From UBA7803 sp036381275 (GTDB lineage Bacteria > Pseudomonadota > Gammaproteobacteria > Pseudomonadales > Azotimanducaceae), in assembly GCA_036381275.1 (NCBI GenBank), contig DASVDC010000138.1, positions 13,390-77,389 of the forward strand: DNA of 64,000 nt, in the 5' to 3' direction. The stretch's first letter is position 1. Every line of letters starts with the position of its first letter. Both the position numbers and the translations under genes were made by a program. The notes beneath the pieces are model-generated. The model was given only the letters and a program-made list of their open reading frames with translations. It made no database searches and was not told the DNA's origin. Shown here piece by piece: positions 32,152 through 40,056 of the stretch.

Positions 32152-32213
32152 TGTGGGAGCGGCCTCCGGCCGCGAATTTCGGAAGTCATTCGCGGCCGGA
32201 GGCCGCTCCCACA
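32152..32213. repeat. REP pair upstream of metG
   Basis: Canonical inverted pair between the apbC and metG start codons, about 40 bp before the metG ATG. It is within the 5' untranslated region of metG and could form a leader hairpin. Confidence 0.9.
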
Positions 32214-32254
32214 GAAGTGTCTGAACGCGCTCCCAGGGAAGATCATTCGCCAGC

Positions 32255-34345
32255 ATGAAACGCCGCATCCTAGTCACGAGCGCGCTGCCGTACGTCAACG
32301 GCGCGATACACCTCGGGCACCTGCTCGAGCACATCCAGACCGACATCTGGGTGCGCTTCCAGCGTATGCGCGGGCACGAGGTGATCTATGTGTGCGCCGA
32401 CGACACCCACGGCACCGCGACGATGCTGATGGCCGAATCGCGCGGCGTCACGCCGGAAGAGCTGATCGAGACGATCCGGGAGGAGCACGCGCGCGACTTC
32501 CGGGGCTTTCTGATCGGCCACGACAACTACTACTCGACCCACTCCGACGAGAACCGCCGGTACTCGGAGCTGATCTTCGGCCGGCTGAAGAACGCCGGGC
32601 TGATCTTCACCGCGGAAGTCGAGCAGCTCTACGACCCGGAGCGCAAGCTGTTCCTGGCCGACCGCTTCGTGAAGGGCGAGTGTCCGAACTGCGGCGCGCC
32701 GGATCAGTACGGCGACAACTGCGACGTCTGCTCCGCCACCTACGACGCCACCGACCTGAAGAACCCGTACTCGACGCTGTCCGGCGCGACGCCCGTGCTG
32801 CGCGCGTCCGAGCACTACTTCTTCGACCTGCCGGCGTACACCGACTTTCTGCGCGACTGGCTCGCGACCGGCACCGTGCAGCCGGAGGTGGCCAACAAGC
32901 TGAAGGAATGGCTCGACGGCGGGCTCAAGCCCTGGGACATCTCCCGCGACGCCCCGTACTTCGGCTTCCTGATCCCGGGCACGGAGGACAAGTACTTCTA
33001 CGTCTGGATGGACGCGCCGATCGGCTACATGGCGAGCTTCCAGAACTGGGTCGACCGCAACCAGAACCAGCATGTCACGTTCGAGGAATTCTGGGACGCC
33101 GAGGCCGCCGCGAAAGCGGCCACCGAGGTGCACCACTTCATCGGCAAGGACATCATCAATTTCCACGCGCTGTTCTGGCCGTCGGTGCTGCACGCGACCG
33201 GCTTCCGCACGCCGACGCGCATTCACACCCACGGCTTCATCACCGTGAACGGCGCCAAGATGTCGAAGTCGCGCGGCACGTTCATCAACGCGGCGACGTA
33301 CCTCGAGCATCTCGATCCCGAGTACCTGCGCTACTACTACGCCACCAAGCTGAACGGCACGATCGACGACATGGACGTGAACCTCGACGACTTCGTCCAG
33401 CGGGTGAACTCGGATCTGGTCGGCAAGGTGGTCAACATCGCGAGCCGCTGCGCCGGCTTCGTCTCCAAGCAGTTCGACGGCCGTCTCGCCGGCGCGCTGC
33501 ACGACGAGGCGCTGTGGCGCGAGTTCGTCGACGCCCGGGAGACCATCGCCGGCTACTTCGAGGCGAGCAACACCTCGCGCGCGGTGCGCGAGATCACCGC
33601 GCTCGCCGACAAGGCGAACCAGTACGTCGCCGCGCACGCGCCGTGGGCGATGATCAAGGACGCGGCCAAGCGCGACGAGGTCCAGGCCGTCTGCAGCCAG
33701 GGCATCAACCTGTTCCGGGTGCTGGCGATCTACCTCGCGCCGATCGTGCCGCGGATGGCGGCGGACGCGGCCGAGTTCCTGCAGGTTCCGCCGTTCCGCT
33801 GGGACGACCTCGACGCGCCGCTCGTCGATCACCGGATCGCGCCGTTCAAGCCCTTGTTCACGCGGATGGAGAAGGAGAAGGTGGACGCCGTGCTCGAAGC
33901 GAGCCGCGAAGAAGAACCGAAACCCGCTGTGGGAGCGGTCTCCAGACCGCGAACCGACGGCGCTGAAGAGTCGCGGTCGGGAAACCGCTCCGACAGCGAG
34001 GACAACAGGGTGAGCAACACGATCACCATCGACGACTTCGCGAAGATCGATCTGCGCGTCGCCAAGGTCGTGCGGGCGCAAGCGGTCGAAGGCGCCGACA
34101 AGCTGCTGCAGCTGACCCTGGACGTCGGCGAATTGGGCGAGCGGCAGGTGTTCGCCGGCATCAAGAGCGCCTACAGCGCCGAGGAGCTCGTCGGGCGCCT
34201 GGTGGTCGTGATCGCGAACCTCGCGCCGCGCAAGATGCGCTTCGGTGTCTCGGAAGGCATGGTGCTGGCCGCCGGCCCCGGCGGAAGCGACATCTTCCTG
34301 CTGTCGCCGGACAGCGGCGCGCAGCCGGGAATGGTCGTGCGCTGA
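32255..34345 (+). CDS. metG: Methionyl-tRNA synthetase with C-terminal tRNA-binding domain
   Basis: Charges tRNA-Met in the cytosol. 696 residues: class-I HIGH as HLGH (19-22), a zinc knuckle with Cys143, 146, 156 and 159, the KMSKS motif at 335-339, an anticodon-binding helical domain to about 550, and a C-terminal EMAP/Trbp111-type OB domain from about 586 (IDDFAKIDLRVAKV) that dimerises and binds tRNA. Between the anticodon-binding and OB domains, residues about 558-580 are encoded by a REP pair (33928-33994), which supplies a hydrophilic linker GAVSRPRTDGAEESRSG. The core is otherwise canonical, so the inserted linker is presumably tolerated. Confidence 0.95.
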   Translation: MKRRILVTSALPYVNGAIHLGHLLEHIQTDIWVRFQRMRGHEVIYVCADDTHGTATMLMAESRGVTPEELIETIREEHARDFRGFLIGHDNYYSTHSDENRRYSELIFGRLKNAGLIFTAEVEQLYDPERKLFLADRFVKGECPNCGAPDQYGDNCDVCSATYDATDLKNPYSTLSGATPVLRASEHYFFDLPAYTDFLRDWLATGTVQPEVANKLKEWLDGGLKPWDISRDAPYFGFLIPGTEDKYFYVWMDAPIGYMASFQNWVDRNQNQHVTFEEFWDAEAAAKAATEVHHFIGKDIINFHALFWPSVLHATGFRTPTRIHTHGFITVNGAKMSKSRGTFINAATYLEHLDPEYLRYYYATKLNGTIDDMDVNLDDFVQRVNSDLVGKVVNIASRCAGFVSKQFDGRLAGALHDEALWREFVDARETIAGYFEASNTSRAVREITALADKANQYVAAHAPWAMIKDAAKRDEVQAVCSQGINLFRVLAIYLAPIVPRMAADAAEFLQVPPFRWDDLDAPLVDHRIAPFKPLFTRMEKEKVDAVLEASREEEPKPAVGAVSRPRTDGAEESRSGNRSDSEDNRVSNTITIDDFAKIDLRVAKVVRAQAVEGADKLLQLTLDVGELGERQVFAGIKSAYSAEELVGRLVVVIANLAPRKMRFGVSEGMVLAAGPGGSDIFLLSPDSGAQPGMVVR
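33928..33994. repeat. REP pair inside metG (GGTCTCC sub-type)
   Basis: A forward arm of the variant type and a decayed reverse arm, TCGCGGTCGGGAAACCGCTC, in frame within the linker region of metG. Both arms have lost perfect complementarity on the 3' side, consistent with age or selection on the protein. Confidence 0.8.
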
Positions 34346-34365
34346 GGGCTATGCGCGCGACCTGC

Positions 34366-34513
34366 TGTGGGAGCGGCCTCGGGCTGCCATCCTGCTGTGG
34401 GAGCGGCCTCCGGCCGCGAACCGCGGTGGAAGGCCGCTCTGGTACAGAAGCATTCGCGGCCGGAGGCCGCTCCCACAGAGAAAGCCGCTCCCACAGAGAA
34501 AGCCGCTCCCACA
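34366..34513. repeat. REP cluster before rnfA
   Basis: Two forward arms (34366, 34396), a full reverse arm about 34454-34478, then two tandem 18-bp half-units of AGAAAGCCGCTCCCACAG type. The cluster ends 18 bp before the rnfA ATG, so it occupies the rnfA leader. Confidence 0.88.
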
Positions 34514-34531
34514 GCGAAGGCCCCTCCTGCC

Positions 34532-35110
34532 ATGGCTGAGCTCGGACTGATCCTCATCGGCGCGACCCTCGTGAACAACTTCGTGCTGGCGCAGTTCCTC
34601 GGCCTGTGCCCGTTCATGGGCGTCACGCGCCAGTACCAGCCGGCGCTCGCGATGGGGCTCGCGACCGCCTTCGTGCTGACCACCGCGGCGGCGGCGAGCT
34701 TTCTGCTCTACCACGCGGTGCTGGTGCCGCTCGAGGTCGAGTACCTGCGCATCGTCGTGTTCATCGTGACGATCGCCGGCGTGGTGCAGTTCACCGAGCG
34801 GGTGATCCGCGCGCAGAGCCCGCTGCTCTACGAGGTGCTCGGCATCTACCTGCCGTTGATCACCTCCAACTGCGCGGTGCTGGCGGTAGCGCTGCTCGCG
34901 GTCGGCCAGGAGCTCGGCTTCGTCGAGACCGTCGTCTACGCGATCGGCGCGGCCGCCGGCTTCTCGCTGGTGCTGGTGCTGTTCGCGGCGCTGCGCGAAC
35001 GCCTGGAACAGGCGCCCGTGCCGGCGGCGTTCCGCGGCGTGCCGGTGGCGCTCGTCACCGCCGGCATCCTGAGCCTCGGCTTCATGGGCTTCGCGGGGCT
35101 CGCCAACTGA
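34532..35110 (+). CDS. rnfA: Rnf complex membrane subunit A
   Basis: One of two homologous six-helix membrane subunits of the Rnf electron-transport complex, which couples ferredoxin and quinone or NAD redox to ion movement, or in Rsx form reduces SoxR. The 192 residues match the family, with the cluster-ligating Cys motifs in FLGLCPFMG (TM1) and ITSNCAVL (TM4) that bind an intramembrane [2Fe-2S] together with RnfE. First gene of a tightly overlapping operon (rnfA, rnfB-C', rnfD, rnfG, rnfE, nth). Little Shine-Dalgarno sequence precedes the ATG; a REP cluster is immediately upstream. Confidence 0.93.
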   Translation: MAELGLILIGATLVNNFVLAQFLGLCPFMGVTRQYQPALAMGLATAFVLTTAAAASFLLYHAVLVPLEVEYLRIVVFIVTIAGVVQFTERVIRAQSPLLYEVLGIYLPLITSNCAVLAVALLAVGQELGFVETVVYAIGAAAGFSLVLVLFAALRERLEQAPVPAAFRGVPVALVTAGILSLGFMGFAGLAN

Positions 35111-36021
35111 TGGTCGAAGCGCTCGTCACGGTGGGCGTGCTGACCGGGGTCGGCGGTACCCTCGCCGTGCTGCTCGGCTGGGCCCACCGGCGGCTGCCGG
35201 CCGATTCGACGCCGCTGGTGGACGCGATCGATGCGCTGCTGCCGCAGACGCAATGCGCGCAGTGCGGCTACCCCGGTTGCCGCCCGTACGCGGAAGCGGT
35301 GGCGAACGGCGCGCCGGTGAACCTCTGCCCGCCGGGCGGCGACGAGACGCACCGCGCGCTCGCACGCCTGCTCGGCCGCGAGCCGGGTCCGCCGCCGGCG
35401 GATCCGCCGCCGCAGGTCGCCGTGATCGACGAAGCCGCCTGCATCGGCTGCTTCCGCTGCGTGGAAGCGTGCCCGGTGGACGCGATCGTCGGCGCGCCGC
35501 AACTGATGCACACCGTGCTCGAGGAGCGCTGCACCGGCTGCGCGCTCTGCCTGCCGCCGTGCCCGGTGGACTGCATCGCGCTGGAACCCCTTCCGGTGCC
35601 GGCGGATCCGCGGCCGCTGCGCATCCTCGCGAAACCGCGGAACCGCGATCCGGACGCGCCGGAGCTCGCCTGCATCCGTTGCGGTGCTTGTCAATCCGCG
35701 TGTCCCGAGGGGCTCGTGCCGGAGGAGCTCTACTGGTACGCGCGCGAGGGCGCCTGGCCGGAAGCAGCCGAGCGCGGGCTCGACCGCTGCATCGAGTGCG
35801 GGCTCTGCAATCAGGTGTGCCCCAGCAACATCGATCTGCTCGCCGCGTTCACCCGCGGCCGCCAGGCACTCGCCGCGGCCGAGGCCGCCGAACGCGACGC
35901 GCAGGAAGCGAAGCGCCGCTACCAGCGCCACCTGGAACGCAAGGCCGCCCGCCAGCGCGAGTGGGAGGCGCGTCGGCAGGCGCGGCTCGCAGCCCGCGAC
36001 GAGCGTCCGTGGCTGCGTTGA
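35110..36021 (+). CDS. rnfB: RnfB fused to the C-terminal ferredoxin segment of RnfC
   Basis: The 303-residue product begins like RnfB: one membrane anchor (about 3-23), a 4Fe-4S motif with Cys49, 52, 57 and 73, and a two-cluster ferredoxin (Cys111-121, Cys141-151). It does not end there. Residues about 185-303 match the end of RnfC: CIRCGACQSACP (188-198), ELYWYAREG, CIECGLCNQVCPSNI (227-239) and a charged coiled tail (EAERDAQEAKRRYQRHLE). Normal RnfB is about 190 residues. No separate rnfC, with its NADH- and FMN-binding domain, follows; rnfD is next. The ATG shares a base with the rnfA stop. Likely electron path: unknown soluble donor to five clusters. Confidence 0.88.
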   Translation: MVEALVTVGVLTGVGGTLAVLLGWAHRRLPADSTPLVDAIDALLPQTQCAQCGYPGCRPYAEAVANGAPVNLCPPGGDETHRALARLLGREPGPPPADPPPQVAVIDEAACIGCFRCVEACPVDAIVGAPQLMHTVLEERCTGCALCLPPCPVDCIALEPLPVPADPRPLRILAKPRNRDPDAPELACIRCGACQSACPEGLVPEELYWYAREGAWPEAAERGLDRCIECGLCNQVCPSNIDLLAAFTRGRQALAAAEAAERDAQEAKRRYQRHLERKAARQREWEARRQARLAARDERPWLR

Positions 36022-36914
36022 CGACCCGCCGGATCATGCTGACCGTGCTCGCGGCACTGGTGCCGGGCGCGGCGATGCTCTGCTTCTACTTCGGCCTCGG
36101 TTACCTGCCGCGCCTCGCGCTCGCCGGCGCCGTCGGCGCCGCCGCCGAAGCCGGCGCGCTCGCGCTGCAGCGCCGTCCGGTGCGGCCGGCGCTCGCCGAC
36201 GGCAGCGTGCTGGTCACCTGCACGCTGCTGACCCTCGCGCTGCCGCCGAACGTGCCGCTGCACGTGCTGGCTCTCGCGGTGCTGGCCGCCGTCGGAATCG
36301 GCAAGCACGTCTACGGCGGTCTCGGCAGCAATCCGTTCAATCCCGCGATCGTCGGCTACACGATCGTGCTGGTGTCGTTCCCGGCGGCGCTCGCCACCTG
36401 GCCGGTGCCGACCGACGGGGTCACCGCCGCGACCGCGCTGACGACGCTGCGCCATCGCGAAGCGCAGACCGTCGCCGAGGTCTGGAGTCACGCGAACGGC
36501 TTCGGCTCCCTCGGCGGCTTCGGCTGGGAGTGGGTCAATCTGGCCTTCCTCGCCGGCGGCGTCTTCCTCGCGGTGCGACGCATCATCGCGTGGCGGGTGC
36601 CGGCGGCGCTCCTCGGCACGCTCGGGCTGCTCGCCGCGCTCGGCTACGACGGCGGCAGCTCGGAATCGCTCGGCTCTCCCGCGTTCCACTGGTTCTCCGG
36701 CGGCACCTGCCTCGCCGCGTTCTTCTTCGCGACGGACCCGGTGACCCACCCGGTCACCCACCGCGGGCAGATCCTGTTCGGGATCGGCATCGCGCTGGTG
36801 GCGTTCGTCGTGCGCGCCTTCGGCAACTACCCGGACGGGCTCGCGTTCGGCATCCTGCTCGCCAACGCCGCGACCCCGTACCTCGATCGGCGGCTGGTGA
36901 CCGCGCATGGCTGA
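36009..36914 (+). CDS. rnfD: Rnf complex membrane flavoprotein D
   Basis: A 301-residue, about nine-helix subunit carrying covalent FMN. The flavinylation motif D-x-x-T/S-x-A-T occurs as DGVTAAT (Asp136 to Thr142), a substrate for ApbE-type flavin transferase. YGGLGSNPFNPAIVGY, FGWEWVNLAFLAGG and TDPVTHPVTHRG are family blocks. It is some 50 residues shorter than E. coli RsxD, including a shortened N-terminus and a smaller periplasmic loop. I use a GTG at 36009, overlapping rnfB; a TTG at 36018 is equally possible. It ends overlapping rnfG by 8 bp. Confidence 0.88.
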   Translation: MAALTTRRIMLTVLAALVPGAAMLCFYFGLGYLPRLALAGAVGAAAEAGALALQRRPVRPALADGSVLVTCTLLTLALPPNVPLHVLALAVLAAVGIGKHVYGGLGSNPFNPAIVGYTIVLVSFPAALATWPVPTDGVTAATALTTLRHREAQTVAEVWSHANGFGSLGGFGWEWVNLAFLAGGVFLAVRRIIAWRVPAALLGTLGLLAALGYDGGSSESLGSPAFHWFSGGTCLAAFFFATDPVTHPVTHRGQILFGIGIALVAFVVRAFGNYPDGLAFGILLANAATPYLDRRLVTAHG

Positions 36915-37431
36915 ACCGCTGATCCGCCCCGTGCTCGTGTTCCTCGCGCTGGTGATCGGCTGCGGCGTGCTGATCGCGGCGACCGCGGCGCTGACCCGGG
37001 AGCGCATCGAGGAGAACCGCGCGCAGCGCTTCCTCGCCACGTTGACCGAGCTCACCGGCAGCGCCGCCGCGGCCGCCGACGTGCACTGGAACGGCGACAC
37101 CGCGCTGATCTGCCCGGACCGCGCCGTGCTGCGCGGCCGCGTGCGCGGTTACGGCGGCGACATCCATTGGCTCGCCGCCGCCGACCTCGATCCCGACGCG
37201 CCGGTGCTGACGCGGCTGCGTATCACCGAGCATCAGGAAACGCCCGGCATCGCCGACTTCCTGGATCGGCCGGACCGCGGCTGGCTCGCATCGCTGCGCC
37301 AGCGCGACGCCGCGGCGATCGCGCAGGTGGACGCCGTCAGCGGCGCCACGATCACCAGCCGCGCACTGACCCGCTCGCTGTCCGCGGCCTTCGCGCGTCC
37401 GGCACTGACCAAGCCGGCGTGCCCGCCGTGA
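36907..37431 (+). CDS. rnfG: Rnf complex flavoprotein G
   Basis: A 174-residue subunit with one N-terminal membrane anchor (about 8-28) and a periplasmic FMN-binding domain. The covalent-FMN motif is DAVSGATITS with Thr148 as the linked residue; HQETPGIADFL is a conserved surface block. It is shorter than most RnfG proteins (about 200) and lacks part of the mid-domain. Starts 8 bp inside rnfD, ends overlapping rnfE as GTGA. RnfG transfers electrons between RnfD and the other subunits. Confidence 0.88.
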   Translation: MAEPLIRPVLVFLALVIGCGVLIAATAALTRERIEENRAQRFLATLTELTGSAAAAADVHWNGDTALICPDRAVLRGRVRGYGGDIHWLAAADLDPDAPVLTRLRITEHQETPGIADFLDRPDRGWLASLRQRDAAAIAQVDAVSGATITSRALTRSLSAAFARPALTKPACPP

Positions 37432-38162
37432 GCCCGACCAAACCCAATGTGGGAGCGCCTTCCTCTGCAGGAGCGCCTTCCTCTGTGGGAGCGCCTTCCT
37501 CTGTGGGAGCGGCCTCCGGCCGCGAACTCCCACGCAACACCCTCCTCGCCGGCATCACCCGCCGCAACCCCGCTTGGGTCCAACTCCTCGGCCTGTGCCC
37601 GCTGCTCGCGGTGAGCAACAGCGTAGTCAACGCACTCGCCCTCGCGCTCGCCAGCGCCGCCGTGCTGGTCGGGTCGAACGTCAGCATCGCCGCGCTGCGG
37701 CGCTTCATTCCCGAGTTTGTGCGCCTGCCGGCCTTCGTGCTGGTGGTGGCGACGTTCACCACCTGCGCGGTGCTGCTGATGGAGGCCTACGCGTTCGACG
37801 TGTACCTGCGCATCGCGCTGTTCGTGCAGATCATCGTCACCAACTGCATGATCCTCGCGCGTGCCGAGCAGTTCGCGAGCCGCCGGCCGGTGCTGCCGTC
37901 GCTGCTCGATGCGCTCGGCACCGCGGCCGGCTTCGCGCTCGCGCTGCTCGCGCTCGGCGCCGTGCGGGAAGCGCTCGGTCAGGGTACCCTGCTCGCCGGC
38001 CTGGACCTGCTGCTCGGTCCGGCCGCCGGGGACTGGGCAATCCGGCTGACGCCGGACGGCACGGGTCTGCTCATTGCGGCGCTGCCGCCGGGCGCGTTCC
38101 TGATCGCCGGCCTGCTGCTCGCCCTCGGCAACGCGATCCGCAACCGACGACGGAGCCCATGA
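37428..38162 (+). CDS. rnfE: Rnf complex membrane subunit E with REP-encoded N-terminus
   Basis: The partner of RnfA in the membrane core: NPAWVQLLGLCPLLAVSNS (the Cys motif of TM1) and FVQIIVTNCMILARAE (TM4) coordinate the shared [2Fe-2S] cluster. The body, from about residue 35, is a normal RnfE of about 210 residues. The extra N-terminus, VGAPSSAGAPSSVGAPSS then VGAASGREL, is encoded by four in-frame 18-bp REP-like units (37448-37526). The GTG at 37428 overlaps rnfG's stop as GTGA, and the nearest later start codons are inside TM1, so the extension is probably translated. Ends overlapping nth as ATGA. Confidence 0.88.
   Translation: MSPTKPNVGAPSSAGAPSSVGAPSSVGAASGRELPRNTLLAGITRRNPAWVQLLGLCPLLAVSNSVVNALALALASAAVLVGSNVSIAALRRFIPEFVRLPAFVLVVATFTTCAVLLMEAYAFDVYLRIALFVQIIVTNCMILARAEQFASRRPVLPSLLDALGTAAGFALALLALGAVREALGQGTLLAGLDLLLGPAAGDWAIRLTPDGTGLLIAALPPGAFLIAGLLLALGNAIRNRRRSP
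37448..37526. repeat. 18-bp tandem REP half-units inside rnfE
   Basis: Three tandem copies of the 18-bp unit TGTGGGAGCGCCTTCCTC (one with two changes) directly precede one full forward REP arm. The 18-bp period keeps the reading frame, giving a six-residue protein repeat. No matching reverse arm follows. Confidence 0.9.
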
Positions 38163-38791
38163 ACAAGGAAAAACGCCGCAAGATCTTCGAACGCCTCGCC
38201 GCCGCGAACCCGAACCCGACCACCGAGCTCGAGTACAGCTCGCCGTTTGAGCTGCTGGTGGCGGTGATCCTCTCCGCCCAGGCCACCGACGTCGGCGTGA
38301 ACAAGGCGACCCGCGAGCTGTTCGCGGTGGCCAACACGCCGCAGGCGATCCTCGATCTCGGCGTCGACGGGCTCAAGCGCTACATCCAGAGCATCGGCCT
38401 GTTCAACACCAAGGCGGAGAACATCATCCGCACCTGCCGGATCCTGGTCGAACAGCACGGCGGACGGGTGCCCGAGGACCGCGAGGCGCTCGAGGCGCTG
38501 CCCGGCGTCGGCCGCAAGACCGCGAACGTGGTGTTGAACACCGCGTTCGGTCATCCGACCATCGCGGTGGACACGCACATCTTCCGGGTCTGCAACCGCA
38601 CCGGTCTCGCGCCGGGCAAGACCGTACGCGAGGTGGAGGACAAGCTGGTGCGGACGGTGCCCGACGAGTACAAGCGCGACGCCCACCACTGGCTGATCCT
38701 GCACGGCCGCTACGTGTGCGTCGCCCGCAAGCCGCGCTGCGGCGCGTGCGTGATCGAGGACCTGTGCGAGTACAAGCACAAGACGGAGTGA
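38159..38791 (+). CDS. nth: Endonuclease III
   Basis: A DNA glycosylase/AP lyase that removes oxidised pyrimidines. 210 residues with helix-hairpin-helix LPGVGRKTANVV (catalytic Lys), catalytic Asp in VDTHIFRV, and a C-terminal [4Fe-4S] loop CVARKPRCGACVIEDLC (spacing 6-2-5). Its ATG overlaps rnfE as ATGA; the linkage rnf operon to nth is classical in gammaproteobacteria and is kept here even though rnfC is lost. Confidence 0.95.
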   Translation: MNKEKRRKIFERLAAANPNPTTELEYSSPFELLVAVILSAQATDVGVNKATRELFAVANTPQAILDLGVDGLKRYIQSIGLFNTKAENIIRTCRILVEQHGGRVPEDREALEALPGVGRKTANVVLNTAFGHPTIAVDTHIFRVCNRTGLAPGKTVREVEDKLVRTVPDEYKRDAHHWLILHGRYVCVARKPRCGACVIEDLCEYKHKTE

Positions 38792-38799
38792 CAACGGCC

Positions 38800-39219
38800 A
38801 TGAGCTGTGGGAACGCCATGAGCTGTGGGAGCGGCCTCCGGCCGCGAATCGCCCAGGTTGCCCTGCTGCTGCTCGCCGCCGCCAGCGCCGCGGCCGGCGA
38901 CACCACCACCGTGCCCCATCTGCTGGCCGCTCCGGACGCAGCCGAGGGGAAGGTGGTCGACGTGCGCGGCTGGCTCCGCCCCCACGTGCTCTACCTGTTC
39001 CCGAGCCGCGAGCTCGCCGAAGCGCGCGACTGGAAGTCGGCGCTGATCGTCGGCGACGACCCGTCCGGCGGCATCCGCGACTCGGACTGCCCCGGCCGCT
39101 TCGTCACGATCACCGGCACGTTCCGGAACCTCGACCCGGGCATCTACGGCCTGGTCGAGATCCGCCGGATCGAGCTCGCCGACGGCACGGTCTGCTGGCC
39201 GGCGCAGCCGGCCGAGTGA
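38800..39219 (+). CDS. Small exported protein with REP-derived N-terminus
   Basis: A 139-residue protein. The first 16 residues (two Met-Ser-Cys-Gly units) are encoded by 18-bp REP half-units and a REP arm; a hydrophobic stretch VALLLLAAASAAAG then acts as a signal peptide. The mature part, with GKVVDVRGWL, LFPSRELAEARDWKSALIVGDD and ITGTFRNLDPGIYGLVEIRRIEL, looks like a small OB-like beta domain seen in bacterial exported proteins. Function unknown. GGAG lies ten bases before the ATG at 38800; a second ATG at 38818 is also usable. It follows nth by nine bases. Confidence 0.65.
   Translation: MSCGNAMSCGSGLRPRIAQVALLLLAAASAAAGDTTTVPHLLAAPDAAEGKVVDVRGWLRPHVLYLFPSRELAEARDWKSALIVGDDPSGGIRDSDCPGRFVTITGTFRNLDPGIYGLVEIRRIELADGTVCWPAQPAE
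38806..38848. repeat. 18-bp REP half-unit plus REP arm
   Basis: TGTGGGAACGCCATGAGC (18 bp) is followed immediately by a complete forward arm, with no reverse arm. The repeat provides both candidate start codons of the exported protein. Confidence 0.85.
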
Positions 39220-39225
39220 CCGCGT

Positions 39226-40053
39226 TCACAGATCCACCAGCTCCACCTCGTCCACCGGGTGGCCCAGGAAGTACGCCCCCACCCGACGGAATCGCTCGCG
39301 CCCGTCCGTCGCGAGCAGTGTGAGCTCGCCCGCCGCCGTGGACGCGGCCGGCACGCGGCCCGCGGCGAGCTCCGCCGCCAGCGCGGCCGCCATGGTTTCC
39401 GCGGAATCGACCACCACCGCATCGGGCCGGCCGGCCTCGGCGAGCAGCGCCGCGAGCGCCGGCCGGAAGACCGGAAAATGCGTGCAGCCGAGCAGCAGCG
39501 TATCCACCGGGCGCCGCCCGGCCGCCGGCAGCGCGCCGCGCAGATACTCGGTGAGCGCGAGCCGCACCAGCGGCCCGTCGTGCCGCCCTTCCTCGGCCAG
39601 CGTCACGAGCAACGGACACGGCCGCGCGAGCACCTGCAGGCGCGGACGCAACCCGAGCAGCGCCCGCTGGTACGCACCGCCGCTGACGGTGCTCTCGGTC
39701 GCGAGCACCAGCACCCGGCCGCCGTTCGCGACCGCCGCCGCGGCGCGCGCGCCCGGCTCCACGACGCCGTACACCGGCAGCGGCGCGTAGCGGCTCGCGA
39801 GCGCGTCCAGCGCGACGGCGGAGGCGGTGTTGCAGGCGATCACCAGCGCCTTCACGCCGCGCTCCACCAGGATGCGCGCGGCCTGCACGGCGTAGCGCTG
39901 CACGGTCTCGCGGCTCTTGGTGCCGTACGGCAGACGGGCGGTGTCGCCGAGGTACAGGAACCGCTCGCCCGGCAGCGCCCGGCGCAGCGCTTCCAGCACC
40001 GTGAGGCCCCCCATGCCGGAATCGAAGACGCCGATCGGCGCGTTCGGATCCAC
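39226..40053 (-). CDS. murI: Glutamate racemase
   Basis: Provides D-glutamate for peptidoglycan. 275 residues with the N-terminal IGVFDSGMGGLTVLEAL and both catalytic Cys contexts, IACNTASA and LLGCTHFP, plus the YLGDTARLPYG loop. Cytosolic. It converges with the exported-protein gene (6 bp between stops) and is preceded on the same strand by the zinc-ribbon protein, whose stop lies just upstream. Confidence 0.94.
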   Translation of the reverse strand: MDPNAPIGVFDSGMGGLTVLEALRRALPGERFLYLGDTARLPYGTKSRETVQRYAVQAARILVERGVKALVIACNTASAVALDALASRYAPLPVYGVVEPGARAAAAVANGGRVLVLATESTVSGGAYQRALLGLRPRLQVLARPCPLLVTLAEEGRHDGPLVRLALTEYLRGALPAAGRRPVDTLLLGCTHFPVFRPALAALLAEAGRPDAVVVDSAETMAAALAAELAAGRVPAASTAAGELTLLATDGRERFRRVGAYFLGHPVDEVELVDL

Positions 40054-40056
40054 GGA

